From positions 124,895 to 188,894 of the forward strand of contig NZ_LMSI01000019.1 in assembly GCF_001428075.1 (NCBI RefSeq): 64,000 nt of DNA, given 5' to 3'. The position numbers and the translations under genes are program-made. The notes under the pieces were generated by a model. It made no database searches and was not told the origin of the DNA. It saw nothing but the letters and a program-made list of their open reading frames with translations. Each line of letters opens with the position of its first letter. The first letter of the stretch is position 1. Below are positions 17,670 through 26,337 of this stretch, piece after piece. The DNA comes from Arthrobacter sp. Soil764 (GTDB lineage Bacteria > Actinomycetota > Actinomycetes > Actinomycetales > Micrococcaceae).

Positions 17670-18581
17670 TTATTTGCTCGCGCCGGCCGTGAGGCCCTCG
17701 CGCAGGGTGCGCTGGCCGAAGATGAAGACCACCAGTGCGGGCAGCATGGACAGGATCACGCCGGCGAGGACCACCGATATGCTCCCCGTGCCGAGGTTGC
17801 CTTGGAGCGTTACCAGGCCGAGGGGGAGGGTGAAGTTCTGTTCGCTGATGGTCAGGATCAGTGGCCGGAAGAACTCGTTCCAGTGGAAATTGAAGGCCAG
17901 GATCCCGACGATTGCCATGCCGGGGACCGCAAGGGGGACATAGACAGAACGAAAGATCCGCCATGGTCCGGCACCATCCAGGGCGGCTGCTTCCGCAAAG
18001 TCGTTTGGCAGGCCCAGGAAGTATTGGCGCATCAGGAACGTGCCGAAGGCGGTGGGAATGGCCGGCAGGATCAGGGCCAGCAGGGTGTCGGACAGGCCCA
18101 TCCCTCGAATGAGCATAAATACGGGGACGATCGTGACCTGCACAGGGACCATCATGGTGGCCAGCACCAGCGAGAAGATGGCGTTCTTTCCGCGGAAGTC
18201 CAGGCGGGCGAAGGCGTAGCCGGCCAGGGTGGCGGAAGCCATCTGGCCAAGTGCGATCAGGCCGGTCACCAGCGCGCTGTTCAGGACGAGGAGGCCAACG
18301 TTGATCTGCTTGAACACCTCTTGATAAGCCGTGAAGTCCGGGTTGATGGGCAGGAAGGACGGCGGCAGGTTGAATGATTCCGACGGCGTCCGCAGCGAAG
18401 TGGACAGCGTCCACAGGACAGGGCCGAGGGTCAGCGCGGCAGCCACGGCCAGGGCCGTGTACCTCCCGACGGTTGCGGCAGCCGGGAGGCGGCGGTTGCG
18501 GTAGTGCTTGCGGGTGGCCGGTGTGCCGGTGGTGGAACCCGTATGCTCCTTGGTCCCGGTATGCAGGGTCTGGCTGGACAT
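17670..18581 (-). CDS. Carbohydrate ABC transporter permease, CUT1 family (MalG-like)
   Basis: Inner-membrane permease of 303 residues with six predicted helices. A hydrophilic N-terminus (MSSQTLHTGTKEHTG) precedes the first helix; the EAA loop reads DFAEAAALDGAGPWRIFRSVYVPLAVPG, diagnostic of sugar permeases. It starts 8 bases after the MalF-like gene stop. No ATPase gene accompanies it. Confidence 0.93.
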   Translation of the reverse strand: MSSQTLHTGTKEHTGSTTGTPATRKHYRNRRLPAAATVGRYTALAVAAALTLGPVLWTLSTSLRTPSESFNLPPSFLPINPDFTAYQEVFKQINVGLLVLNSALVTGLIALGQMASATLAGYAFARLDFRGKNAIFSLVLATMMVPVQVTIVPVFMLIRGMGLSDTLLALILPAIPTAFGTFLMRQYFLGLPNDFAEAAALDGAGPWRIFRSVYVPLAVPGMAIVGILAFNFHWNEFFRPLILTISEQNFTLPLGLVTLQGNLGTGSISVVLAGVILSMLPALVVFIFGQRTLREGLTAGASK

Positions 18582-18589
18582 GAGGGACC

Positions 18590-19519
18590 TCACTGGTAGA
18601 AGACGAAGCGGCGGCTGAGCCGGAATTGCAGGGCGGTGACGGCCAGGATCAGCACGGTCAGTACCAGGCCAATAGCCGAGGCTTCGCCGAATTCCAGTTG
18701 CTGGAAGGCGGATTCGAAGATCACCATGACGGCGGTGCGGGTGGAATCGCCGGGACCGCCGTTGGTCAGGACGTAGGGCTGGTCGAAGACCTGCAGGGCA
18801 CTGATGATGGCCATGACGGAGGCGACGAGCACCGTGGGGCTGATCAGCGGAAGGGTGACATTGCTGAACTGTTTCCAGCCTGTGGCACCGTCCAGGTTCG
18901 CTGCCTCGTGCAGTTCCTTGGGGATGTTGGTCAGCGCGCCGAGGAAGAGCAGGAAGGAGAATCCGAAGTTTTGCCAGACATAGACCAGGACAACGACGGC
19001 GGCGGAGGCCGCGGGGCTGGTCAGCCACGGCACTGCGGGAATGCCGACGAGCGACAGGAGCCAGTTCACCACGCCGAACTGTTCGTTGAACATGTACCGC
19101 ATGAAGATGGACACCGACGCGGCGGAAAGGACCAGGGGAAAGAAGAAGGTGGACCGGAGGAACACCCTGAGCCAGGACGGCATTCTGGCCTGCAGCATGG
19201 AAGCAAGACTGAGCGCGATGCCGAGTTGCAGGATGACCGCGACGACGACGAACACGATGGTGTTCAGGAACGACACGCGAACGGTGGGGTCCTGTGCCAG
19301 GGAGGCGAAATTGGCGAAACCGACGAACTGGGGTGCGGAAATGATGTCCCAGCGGAAGAAAGCCAGAACCAGCGATCCGATGATCGGCAGGAAAGTGAAC
19401 AGGGCCATCCCCAGCAGCGTGGGCGCAAGGAAAATCATTGCCAGCCATCGCTCAACGAATGAGCGGCGCGCTGCCGGCGGTTTAAAGGTGTGGCGTGGGC
19501 CGGTGGACGTTGTGGTCAT
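18590..19519 (-). CDS. Carbohydrate ABC transporter permease, CUT1 family (MalF-like)
   Basis: Inner-membrane permease of 309 residues. The first helix is MIFLAPTLLGMALFTFLPIIG, and the EAA loop reads ELHEAANLDGATGWKQFSNVTLPLISPT. AGGAGG lies just before its ATG, which overlaps the binding-protein stop by 4 bases. With the MalG-like partner it forms the channel of the importer. Confidence 0.93.
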   Translation of the reverse strand: MTTTSTGPRHTFKPPAARRSFVERWLAMIFLAPTLLGMALFTFLPIIGSLVLAFFRWDIISAPQFVGFANFASLAQDPTVRVSFLNTIVFVVVAVILQLGIALSLASMLQARMPSWLRVFLRSTFFFPLVLSAASVSIFMRYMFNEQFGVVNWLLSLVGIPAVPWLTSPAASAAVVVLVYVWQNFGFSFLLFLGALTNIPKELHEAANLDGATGWKQFSNVTLPLISPTVLVASVMAIISALQVFDQPYVLTNGGPGDSTRTAVMVIFESAFQQLEFGEASAIGLVLTVLILAVTALQFRLSRRFVFYQ

Positions 19520-20976
19520 GAGTTCCTCCTCAGAGCCAGCTCGAGATCGCGCTGCAGGGTACCCATCGCGGCCCGCACATCAGCGGAGCTGCCGCTGACA
19601 GCGGTGGAAACGTTCTTCATAAGGGCAGTTTCGACGGCGGCCTGCTGGGGCGGAGCCGGGATGGGGCCGGAGGTGGGGAATTTGTCGAGGGTGTCGTAGA
19701 AGACTTTCCAATGCCTGGGTCCGGTGGCCGCGTAAAAGGACTCATTGACCATCGAACGGCGGGTGGGAGTGGTGTTCGGCTTGGGAATGGCCAACTGCAT
19801 CGCCTCCCGGCTGGAGCAGAACTTAACCCATTCCCAGGCCGCGTCCTTGTCTTTGGCCGTCCGCATGATCGCATAGCCGGCAGCGCCGAACTGATGCCGT
19901 TGCGTCCGCCAGCGGGGGAAGAACTGCACATCGAACTGGTCGGCAGTCATCCCTGCTTCGTGCAGGCCCTGCGCCCAGTAACCCCCTGCCGGCGTTGCGC
20001 CGATGCGGTTGTTGCCGAACAGGCCCACCAGGGCGTTTCCGCCCCCGGATTCAGGCCGTACGCCCAGTCCTTCGGACACGAGTTCGCGGAGGTAGTCGAA
20101 GGTTTCGATAACCCGCCCGTCCTCGGCGTTGGGAGCCTGCCACAGGTAGCCGCCGCCGCGTGTGGACCGGGCTGGGTCGTTCGGGTAGAAACGGTCCCAA
20201 AGCCAGTCCCCGCCGGGAGCCTTGGTTTCGGTGAGGAAGCTGGTGTCGTTTGCGTAGAGCCACGGCACTACTCCGCCGAAAAGCCGGTTGGTCCAGTAGT
20301 ACGGCGTGAAGTCGGCCGGGCGTGCTCTCCGCAGGGCGCGGAGGGTTGCGCTGAAGTCGTCCTGGGTCCAATCGTCTCTGGGGCGGTCAAGGCCTGCCTG
20401 GGCAAAGGTGGTGGTGTTCAAATACATGTTCGCCGCGTTCCAGTCCAGCGGAAGCTGGTACAGACTGCCTTGGTACATGAAGGCTTCCAACAGGCTCGGA
20501 TGGACGTCGTCGAAGTAGTCCCTCATGTCCGCAGCGTCCCGGCGGACATAATCATCCAGCGGCTCGGCAAGCTTGTCCGCGAACAGCTGGGCGCCCTCGG
20601 TGGCCACGTAGACGACGTCAGGCGGTGTTCCGGCGGCCACCATGGTGAGGATTTTGGAAAAGAAGTCCTTCCAGTCTGCGCCCTGGATGGCCTGCAGCTG
20701 CACCGGAATGTCGGGGTGGGCGGAGGTAAAGGCGTTAACCAGGCCCTGCCGGGCTGCTGCGTCGGCCGAGGTGCCAAGGATGGCGATGTTCAGGGCCTTG
20801 CTCCCGCGGCCCGGAATGTCACTCCCGGTCAGTCGGGGCCAGGCGCCGACGGTGGCCCCCGCAACAGCCAGGCCGGTAAGGCCCAGCATGGAACGCCGCG
20901 TGAGCTGTGAAAGTCCGCTGCCGGACGACGGTGCATGTGGGGGACTTGTTTGTCCCGGTGTCTTTTCAGACGTCAT
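19516..20976 (-). CDS. Extracellular solute-binding protein family 1 (sugar importer)
   Basis: A 486-residue binding protein with a twin-arginine-like signal (LTRRSMLGLTGLAVAGATVGAW near residues 25-46), preceded by an unusually long polar leader. The fold motifs are those of family 1 sugar-binding proteins (AHPDIPVQLQAIQGADWKDF, TPPDVVYVATEG). It is the first gene of the operon 20976-15155, has AGGAGGAG upstream, and its promoter is overlapped by two palindromic operators. No lipobox, so retention outside the membrane is unclear. Confidence 0.92.
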   Translation of the reverse strand: MTSEKTPGQTSPPHAPSSGSGLSQLTRRSMLGLTGLAVAGATVGAWPRLTGSDIPGRGSKALNIAILGTSADAAARQGLVNAFTSAHPDIPVQLQAIQGADWKDFFSKILTMVAAGTPPDVVYVATEGAQLFADKLAEPLDDYVRRDAADMRDYFDDVHPSLLEAFMYQGSLYQLPLDWNAANMYLNTTTFAQAGLDRPRDDWTQDDFSATLRALRRARPADFTPYYWTNRLFGGVVPWLYANDTSFLTETKAPGGDWLWDRFYPNDPARSTRGGGYLWQAPNAEDGRVIETFDYLRELVSEGLGVRPESGGGNALVGLFGNNRIGATPAGGYWAQGLHEAGMTADQFDVQFFPRWRTQRHQFGAAGYAIMRTAKDKDAAWEWVKFCSSREAMQLAIPKPNTTPTRRSMVNESFYAATGPRHWKVFYDTLDKFPTSGPIPAPPQQAAVETALMKNVSTAVSGSSADVRAAMGTLQRDLELALRRNS

Positions 20977-20989
20977 TGTCGGCTCCTCC

Positions 20990-21034
20990 TAACACGTGTT
21001 AAGTAGAGTAGGTATGGCTCCTAACACGTGTCAA
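20990..21034 (-). promoter_or_regulatory. Sugar-operon promoter with paired LacI-type operators
   Basis: On the minus strand a TTGACA -35 box (21034-21029), an 18-base spacer and a TACTCT -10 box (21010-21005) precede the binding-protein gene. TAACACGTGTTA at 20990-21001 is a perfect palindrome covering the expected transcription start, and TAACACGTGTCA at 21022-21033 overlaps the -35 box. Their offset is 32 bases. This layout fits direct repression by a LacI-type protein, most likely the one encoded at 21186-22229. Confidence 0.75.
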
Positions 21035-21185
21035 GTAAGGTTTTGTACTGGTGCTTTAGTGAAGGCGAATTACGTGCGCCAGGTACCTGGCCGAGCGCGC
21101 ACAGCGGGCTCCGGCCGGAGGCGGGGCAGGTCATCCTTGGCCGAACATCTTCAGCAGCGAAGCAATGCGGAAACGGTCCGCCAGG

Positions 21186-22229
21186 TTAGCCCGCCGGGAC
21201 CGCTGCAGTGGACGCCCGCGGGATGATCCGGCAGGGCATGTAGAGAATGCCTGCTTCCACTTGCTCAGCTGCCGGTGCTTTTCCTTCCACGGCATCCAAC
21301 AGCAGGGACATGGCCGCTGCTCCGATTTCGGCGTGCGGAAGTGCCACCGTGGTGAGGGCGGGAACAAGGTTGGCAGCGAGGTTCTGCTGGTCGTCGTAGC
21401 CCACCACGGACAGATCCTCGGGTACACGGAGTCCGGCGGCCGCCGCGTAAAGCAAAACGCCGGTGGCAACCCTGTCGTTGGAGCAAATGACCGCCGTCGG
21501 CCGGTCTCTGCCGCCCAGGACGGAGGAAGCGGCCCGATAGCCCTCATCGATGTCCCATCCGGTCAGGTGGACGTGCTGTTGTTCACGGGCCAGCCCCGCC
21601 TCTTCCATGGCCTCACGGTAACCCTGCTCGCGCTGCGGAGCAGCGGGCGAGCTGAGTGTTCCGGTCAACAGGGTGATGCGGCGGTGGCCCAGGTCAAGAA
21701 GCAACCGTGCCGCAGCGCGTCCGCCGTCGATCTCTCCCGGTATTACCGACTGGAGCCGCGAGCCGGCATCGGTGCAATTGGCCAGAATGGCTGGCAGGGT
21801 GAGCATCGCCGGCGGGGCGGTAATTTCGCGCAGGCTGCCGGTGGCGTACATGATTCCGTCGACCTGCCGGTGCACGAGTTGCTGCGCCGCAGCGCCATCG
21901 CGGGCCGTGTCATGTTCTGTGTCCACCACCAGGACCATGTATCCGCGGGCCAAGGCTGTGCGCGACGCGCCGCTGATCAGCCGGCCGGCGAAGGGGCTGG
22001 TGACGATGTCATCCGTGATGATGCCGATCGTTGAGGTCTGCTGGTTGCGCAGGCTGACGGCAACGGAGTTGGGCGTGTAATTTAGCTCCGCCGCAGCGCG
22101 GAGCACCCTCTCCTGACGTTCGGCAGTGACGTTGCCGTCCGCCCTGCCGTTTAGTACCAGTGACACCGCACTGCGGGACACCCCCGCCCGTCGTGCCACA
22201 TCCAGTGCCGTTGCTTTGCGTTTGGCCAT
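21186..22229 (-). CDS. LacI-family transcriptional regulator (regulator 3)
   Basis: A 347-residue repressor: HTH TALDVARRAGVSRSAVSLVLNG, hinge PNSVAVSLRNQQTSTIGI, and a C-terminal effector domain. It lies immediately upstream of the sugar-binding-protein operon in the same direction, with about 210 bases between, in which the operon's own promoter and operators lie. A degenerate copy of the operator sits before its own start, so autoregulation is likely. Effector probably a fructose-derived sugar (inference). Confidence 0.92.
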   Translation of the reverse strand: MAKRKATALDVARRAGVSRSAVSLVLNGRADGNVTAERQERVLRAAAELNYTPNSVAVSLRNQQTSTIGIITDDIVTSPFAGRLISGASRTALARGYMVLVVDTEHDTARDGAAAQQLVHRQVDGIMYATGSLREITAPPAMLTLPAILANCTDAGSRLQSVIPGEIDGGRAAARLLLDLGHRRITLLTGTLSSPAAPQREQGYREAMEEAGLAREQQHVHLTGWDIDEGYRAASSVLGGRDRPTAVICSNDRVATGVLLYAAAAGLRVPEDLSVVGYDDQQNLAANLVPALTTVALPHAEIGAAAMSLLLDAVEGKAPAAEQVEAGILYMPCRIIPRASTAAVPAG

Positions 22230-22264
22230 GCTGATCCATCCCCTGCCTTTGGGCTTAGCATACC

Positions 22265-22276
22265 TAACTCGTGTGA
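22265..22276. promoter_or_regulatory. Degenerate LacI-type operator before regulator 3
   Basis: TAACTCGTGTGA, two mismatches from the TAACACGTGTTA sites at the sugar operon, 36 bases upstream of the regulator's start codon. Confidence 0.4.
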
Positions 22277-22393
22277 GGCCAGGCCGCCTTGGCTTAGGCC
22301 ACGATGAGGGGGGCCTGCAGGGTAAAGGAACGTTCTGATGCCCTGTCCGTTGGGGCCGGGCAACCAGGGGAACGTCCGGCGCTTGCCGGTGGC

Positions 22394-22870
22394 CTATTTC
22401 GTCGTCGTCCCAGCGTGTCCGAACCGCTCCCGGGCAATTCTGGCGGACGTGCCGAGGGCAGCACCGATAACCTCCCAGGAGTCCCCGTTTGCGCGGGCGG
22501 CGCTGACAGCGGCGTCCAGCTCGGCCTGGGCCTTCACGGCGGCGGAACGGGCAGTGGTGATCCGGCGGAAGCCAGCGGCGTCTCTCTCCAGGTGCGGTGC
22601 CGGACTCAGACGGAGGACCGTACCACCTATCCGCAGCGGTGCGGCCAGGTGCTCGACGTGCAGGACGTACTCTTCTTCGGACCCGCGCTGAACATAAAGG
22701 GTAAGGACGGTCTTTCCCTCGCCGTCGTCAAAGTCCACTTTCCCGTAGCTCTCACTCGGGCCAACAGGCCACAGCCGCGGCTTCAACCGCTCTCCCGCTT
22801 CGTCCTGGGTGGGCTCGTAGGCGTGCCCTCCGTGCCGGAAGTTGAGGGCCTGTGGTTCGCGAGGGGTCAT
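22394..22870 (-). CDS. Hypothetical protein
   Basis: A 158-residue protein of unknown function starting MTPREPQALNFRHGG at an ATG with AAGGAG upstream. The middle is beta-rich and acidic (KVDFDDGEGKTVLTLYVQRG). The last 60 residues look helical and end in a segment resembling a helix-turn-helix (SWEVIGAALGTSARIARERFG), so a small regulator is possible. It lies downstream of the rhodanese gene on the same strand, separated by 134 bases. I do not recognise the family. Confidence 0.65.
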   Translation of the reverse strand: MTPREPQALNFRHGGHAYEPTQDEAGERLKPRLWPVGPSESYGKVDFDDGEGKTVLTLYVQRGSEEEYVLHVEHLAAPLRIGGTVLRLSPAPHLERDAAGFRRITTARSAAVKAQAELDAAVSAARANGDSWEVIGAALGTSARIARERFGHAGTTTK

Positions 22871-23004
22871 GTTGACGTTCTCCTTCCAGTACAGATACCA
22901 GTAGAAGCTATTGCGGCTTGAAGCACACGAGTACCTGGTACTCGATCCTCCCGTCCAAGACCTGGAAGACGGCGTACCTGTGCTGGGCGTATCCGGCGCG
23001 GGTT

Positions 23005-23454
23005 TTAGTCGGACTGCTTGCGCAGCGCTGCCCAGGCCTGGAAACCGCCGATCAGGTCGGTGGCACGTTTCAGCCCCAGCCGTTGCAGCGTGTGCGCGGC
23101 GAGGCTGGAGCTGTAGCCCTCGTTGCAGACAAGGATGACCCGGCGGCCGGGATCGTCCGCGATCGGGAGCCGGTGGGGGCTGGAAGGATCGAGCCGCCAC
23201 TCGACGACATTTCGGTCAATGACGACAGCTCCGGGAAGGTCACCGTCGCGGTCCCGCTGATCGACAGGGCGTGTGTCCACAACAAAGGCGCCCGCTGCCA
23301 TCTCCCGCTCGAGATCCGAAGGGTGAACGCGTTCGAGCCCGACCCGGCTCTCGATTAGTAATTGATCGATGGTCAGAGCCGCAGGGGAATCGCTCGGATC
23401 TGAACGGGGCTGACCAACGCCTGCGCCGTCGCCGGGAATATCAAACTGCTTCAC
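23005..23454 (-). CDS. Rhodanese-like domain protein
   Basis: Single rhodanese domain, about 149 residues. It has the domain's opening (LEREMAAGAFVVDTRPVDQRDRDG), an active-site loop VCNEGYSSSLAA with the catalytic cysteine, and the closing GGFQAWAAL. Expected to transfer sulfane sulfur or act as a redox-sensing module in the cytoplasm. The start is uncertain: the GTG at 23454 has AAGGCGGG upstream, but the frame is open to 23619 and earlier GTG codons could extend it. A possible thiol-related leader lies just upstream on the other strand. Confidence 0.75.
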   Translation of the reverse strand: MKQFDIPGDGAGVGQPRSDPSDSPAALTIDQLLIESRVGLERVHPSDLEREMAAGAFVVDTRPVDQRDRDGDLPGAVVIDRNVVEWRLDPSSPHRLPIADDPGRRVILVCNEGYSSSLAAHTLQRLGLKRATDLIGGFQAWAALRKQSD

Positions 23455-23582
23455 GGTTTTGCCCGCCTTCTGCTGATCGCTCCATCGTTCCACCCTGAAG
23501 TGAACGAGGACTAGCTCTTTGTCCCCATTACAAGGGTATGGAGAGAATCGGGGCAACGTGCGCCAGTAAGGAGATAAAGGCC

Positions 23583-23612
23583 ATGCATGGTCCTGTTGTC
23601 GCCTCCCGTTGA
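23583..23612 (+). other. Possible leader peptide ORF in the longest gene-free stretch
   Basis: The interval 23455-23916 holds no recognised gene. Within it a well-placed AAGGAG (23569-23573) precedes an ATG reading MHGPVVASR and then TGA. VASR is the start of the SRRH-type leader peptide I recall from actinobacterial sulfur genes, and a cysteine codon occurs soon after in a shifted frame. A terminator-like hairpin follows at 23648-23702. It could be a decayed or divergent attenuator; evidence is thin. Confidence 0.25.
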
Positions 23613-23647
23613 TATTCACACCTCGCCCAGCGCCTGCTCGTCGGCGG

Positions 23648-23702
23648 AAAGGGGAGTTGGAACGTGGCTACCTAACGGGCCCCCTTCAGCCTCCCCTTTT
23701 TT
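23648..23702 (+). terminator. Terminator-like hairpin with T run
   Basis: Perfect 9-base arms AAAGGGGAG (23648-23656) and CTCCCCTTT (23691-23699) with a 34-base loop and a run of six T ending at 23702. On the plus strand no complete gene precedes it, so it may end a short leader transcript upstream of the gene at 23917. Confidence 0.5.
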
Positions 23703-23916
23703 GCTCCGCTGCCATTCAGGGTATGCCGGGCGGACGAATGGCGGACGTACAGTGTTCCTGCCTGGAGGTGATGAAGTGGCCTCCCCGTCGTCGTCCACTG
23801 GCGGCATTCCCATCGCCACGAACTGGCACCGGCAATTCATGGGTACAGCCGTTGCACCTGAAGGAATTAATCAACAAAAAGAATTAGTCCACCGACATAA
23901 CTCTGAGGGGACCGTT

Positions 23917-25203
23917 ATGCGTCTGCTACGCCTTTTCATCGCTCTGTTAGTCGCGGCGGCCGGCGCTGTCGCACTCCCCGTGCCCGCCCAGGCCGCCGAC
24001 ATCGGAATTCCCGGGCCGTCCTACGCAGGGGACGGCGTGAAAACCCCGACCGCTGACAAGGCCCAAAGCAAGCTTTGGTTCCAGGACGGGAGCTGGTGGG
24101 GGCTGCTGTGGAGCCCGTCAGCACATGCCACGACAATTCACAGGCTCGACGTCGCAACACAGGCGTGGCAGGATACGGGAACGGTTGTTGACGCACGGCC
24201 GAATGCGCGCGGTGACGCGCTATGGGACGCAAAGGACGGCAAGCTCTATGTCGTGTCCGGCACCACTGTGCGCTCGGAGTGGAGCTCGCCACCATCCAAG
24301 GACGCGGTGACCTCCGGGTCCGCAATGCTTCACCGCTTCAGCTACAACTCAGCGACGAAGACCTACTCAGAAGACGCCGGGTTCCCCGTCACCCTTCACA
24401 AGGGGAGTACGGAATCGATAACAGTCGCCAAAGACTCCCTCGGCAAGCTATGGGTGACCTACACCACCGTTTCGTCCGACAACAGCAACCGTGTCTACGT
24501 CAACCACTCGACCACCAGCGACACGGAGTGGGCCACTCCCTTCGTCCTGCCCACAACCAACGCCCAGGTGCACTACGACGACATCTCCGCAGTCACGTCC
24601 TTCCAGGGGGACAAGATTGGCATCATGTGGAGTAACCAGAAGCCCGGGCAAAAGAAGTTCTACTTTGCCGTTCATCAGGACGGCCAGCCGGACAAGTCGT
24701 GGCAGACGGAGGTGGCCTACGGCGGAGGAAAGAACTGCAAAGGCGGATGCGCAAACGACCATCTGAACCTCAGGCAGCTGACAAGCGACGGCAGCGGGCG
24801 TCTTTACGCTGCAATCAAGACAGCCAATCGAAACGCAGGCCAGACGTTGGTGGCGCTCCTGGTGCGCGACGGCAAAGGCGACTGGACCAGCGCTGAATTC
24901 GGTGAGGTGCAGGACCTCCATACCCGGCCCATGGTCATGATCGACGAGGAACACGGCCAGGTCTGGATGTTCGCGGTCGCACCCGAGGTGGGCGGCACCA
25001 TCTATTACAAGAAATCGCCGCTTAACAACGTTTCCTTCGCGCCCGGCGCCGGCACACCGATTATCAGCAGCAGTACCGACACAGACATCAACGACCCCAC
25101 GTCAACCAAACAAAACGTCACCAGCCAGACCGGCCTGGTGGTGTTGGCATCCGCGAGAAACAACGCCCGGTACTGGCACGCCTACATCGACCTCAGGGGC
25201 TAA
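23917..25203 (+). CDS. Secreted hypothetical protein, probable beta-propeller
   Basis: A 428-residue exported protein with a classical signal peptide (MRLLRLFIALLVAAAGAVALPVPAQA, cleavage after AQA). The ATG at 23917 has GAGGGG upstream; the longer frame to 23587 is rejected. The mature part consists of repeating segments of the type 'G-x-L-W/Y-V' (DSLGKLWVTYTT, DGSGRLYAAIKT, DEEHGQVWMFAV), suggesting a beta-propeller as in secreted BNR/sialidase-like proteins, but no Asp-box is evident. A CKGGC pair may form a disulfide. Function unknown. Confidence 0.82.
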   Translation: MRLLRLFIALLVAAAGAVALPVPAQAADIGIPGPSYAGDGVKTPTADKAQSKLWFQDGSWWGLLWSPSAHATTIHRLDVATQAWQDTGTVVDARPNARGDALWDAKDGKLYVVSGTTVRSEWSSPPSKDAVTSGSAMLHRFSYNSATKTYSEDAGFPVTLHKGSTESITVAKDSLGKLWVTYTTVSSDNSNRVYVNHSTTSDTEWATPFVLPTTNAQVHYDDISAVTSFQGDKIGIMWSNQKPGQKKFYFAVHQDGQPDKSWQTEVAYGGGKNCKGGCANDHLNLRQLTSDGSGRLYAAIKTANRNAGQTLVALLVRDGKGDWTSAEFGEVQDLHTRPMVMIDEEHGQVWMFAVAPEVGGTIYYKKSPLNNVSFAPGAGTPIISSSTDTDINDPTSTKQNVTSQTGLVVLASARNNARYWHAYIDLRG

Positions 25204-25246
25204 AGCAGAACGTGGGCGGGAATTTCTTTGGCCTGCCCGTGCCGCC

Positions 25247-25849
25247 CTAGCCGTTTCTGAAGTCACTGTCGTGGGTCGAAGCGACGAAATGTTCCACGCG
25301 CCGGTCCGGCACCAGCCAGATCAGCGCCACGACTGTATAGACGGCAATCCCGAGCAGGGGCTGGACAAGGGTAAGCCCGATGCCAAGGAGATAGATCAGC
25401 GGGGAAGCTTTGCCTTTCCAGTCCCGGCCGACAGCCTTGGCGAGGGCCCCGTTCCTGCCCTGCACGGCGATCAGCCGGCGTTCGAGGATGAAGTAGGCGA
25501 TCGCGGCTAACAGCAGATTGATGCCGTAAAGCAGGACAGGGACCTGCATGAAGCCGGATTCATCCATCCACCGTGTGGTGAACGGAAACAGCGACAGCCA
25601 GAACAAAAGGTGAAGGTTGGCCCATAGGATCCCGCCGTTCACTCGGCTCGCCAGGTGGATCATGTGGTGGTGGTTGTTCCAGTAGATGCCCACGTACACG
25701 AAACTCAGCAAGTAACTGAACAAGGTGGGCAGGATACCCGCCACACCCTCCCACGTTGGCTCCTCGGGGACGTGAAGTTCCAGCACCATGATGGTGATGA
25801 TGATTGCCAGGACGCCGTCGCTGAATGCTTCGAGCCGGTTCTTGTTCAT
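25247..25849 (-). CDS. TMEM175-family (DUF1211) membrane protein, predicted potassium channel
   Basis: A 200-residue integral membrane protein. The first helix carries the family hallmark FSDGVLAIIITIMVLEL (general form FSDGVFAI), which lines the pore in prokaryotic TMEM175 channels. A conserved WNNHHHMIH segment and further hydrophobic helices follow. It is convergent with the secreted protein at 23917 and stands alone. Potassium leak conductance is inferred from the family. Confidence 0.88.
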   Translation of the reverse strand: MNKNRLEAFSDGVLAIIITIMVLELHVPEEPTWEGVAGILPTLFSYLLSFVYVGIYWNNHHHMIHLASRVNGGILWANLHLLFWLSLFPFTTRWMDESGFMQVPVLLYGINLLLAAIAYFILERRLIAVQGRNGALAKAVGRDWKGKASPLIYLLGIGLTLVQPLLGIAVYTVVALIWLVPDRRVEHFVASTHDSDFRNG

Positions 25850-26055
25850 GAAGTGGGTTCCTTCGGAAGGCTCACTGATGGCTACTTATGCAGTGTGCGA
25901 TTGAGCGTTGCGGCGCCCTGGGCCCGGCAATGACGAGCTTGCTACCCAGCCAGCCTAACGCGAGGCCGGCCAAGGCTATTTCTTCACTCGCCGCTGCTGT
26001 GCCAGGGGCCGACCGCCAAAACCCAAGATGGTCCCCTGCATCAGGCCCACGCCGC

Positions 26056-26337
26056 TCATGACGTACGCACTCCGTGGCGGGAGCACTCCGCCGTCCAGCC
26101 CAGCGGTGTCACCTGTACCTTCATCCGGCGCCCGCAGGCCGCGCAGTAGCGCGGCGGCTCCATCGTCAGGCGCTCGCCGCAGCGGTGGTGAACGTACGAC
26201 GGCGGCCCGTCGCCGCCGTCGTACGCCTCGCCGCAGTGCCCGCAAAAGTTTCCCGCGGCTGACCTCGTCACGCCTGGGGCCACGACCGCAGGGTTCCCTG
26301 GCCGAGCTTGCGAGGTTAGGGAGCGGTTGGGGATCAC
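26056..26337 (-). CDS. bsaP: Biotin synthase auxiliary protein (BsaP-like)
   Basis: A small 93-residue cysteine-rich protein. It has CGHCGEAY, then HHRCGERL, and the conserved block [26 protein letters not shown]. This matches the short protein that follows bioB in many actinobacteria and has been reported to supply or stabilise the sacrificial iron-sulfur cluster of biotin synthase. The GTG start overlaps the bioB stop (GTGA at 26337-26334), so the two are translationally coupled. The first 30 residues are low-complexity and the real start could be later. Confidence 0.78.
   Translation of the reverse strand: MIPNRSLTSQARPGNPAVVAPGVTRSAAGNFCGHCGEAYDGGDGPPSYVHHRCGERLTMEPPRYCAACGRRMKVQVTPLGWTAECSRHGVRTS

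Noticed and set aside
16129..18414. A single 761-codon protein covering the GH32 and part of the permease
   Set aside because: GH32 homology begins at a GTG at 17646 with a good ribosome site; the upstream part is the antiphase of the MalG-like permease.
22928..22944. Palindrome CGAGTACC-T-GGTACTCG
   Set aside because: It lies in a coding-like stretch, is not placed at a promoter, and a single copy gives no support for a regulatory role.
25976..26059. A 27-codon ORF overlapping the bsaP stop by ATGA
   Set aside because: Coupled start is suggestive, but the peptide is short and basic, has no recognised family, and could be chance.
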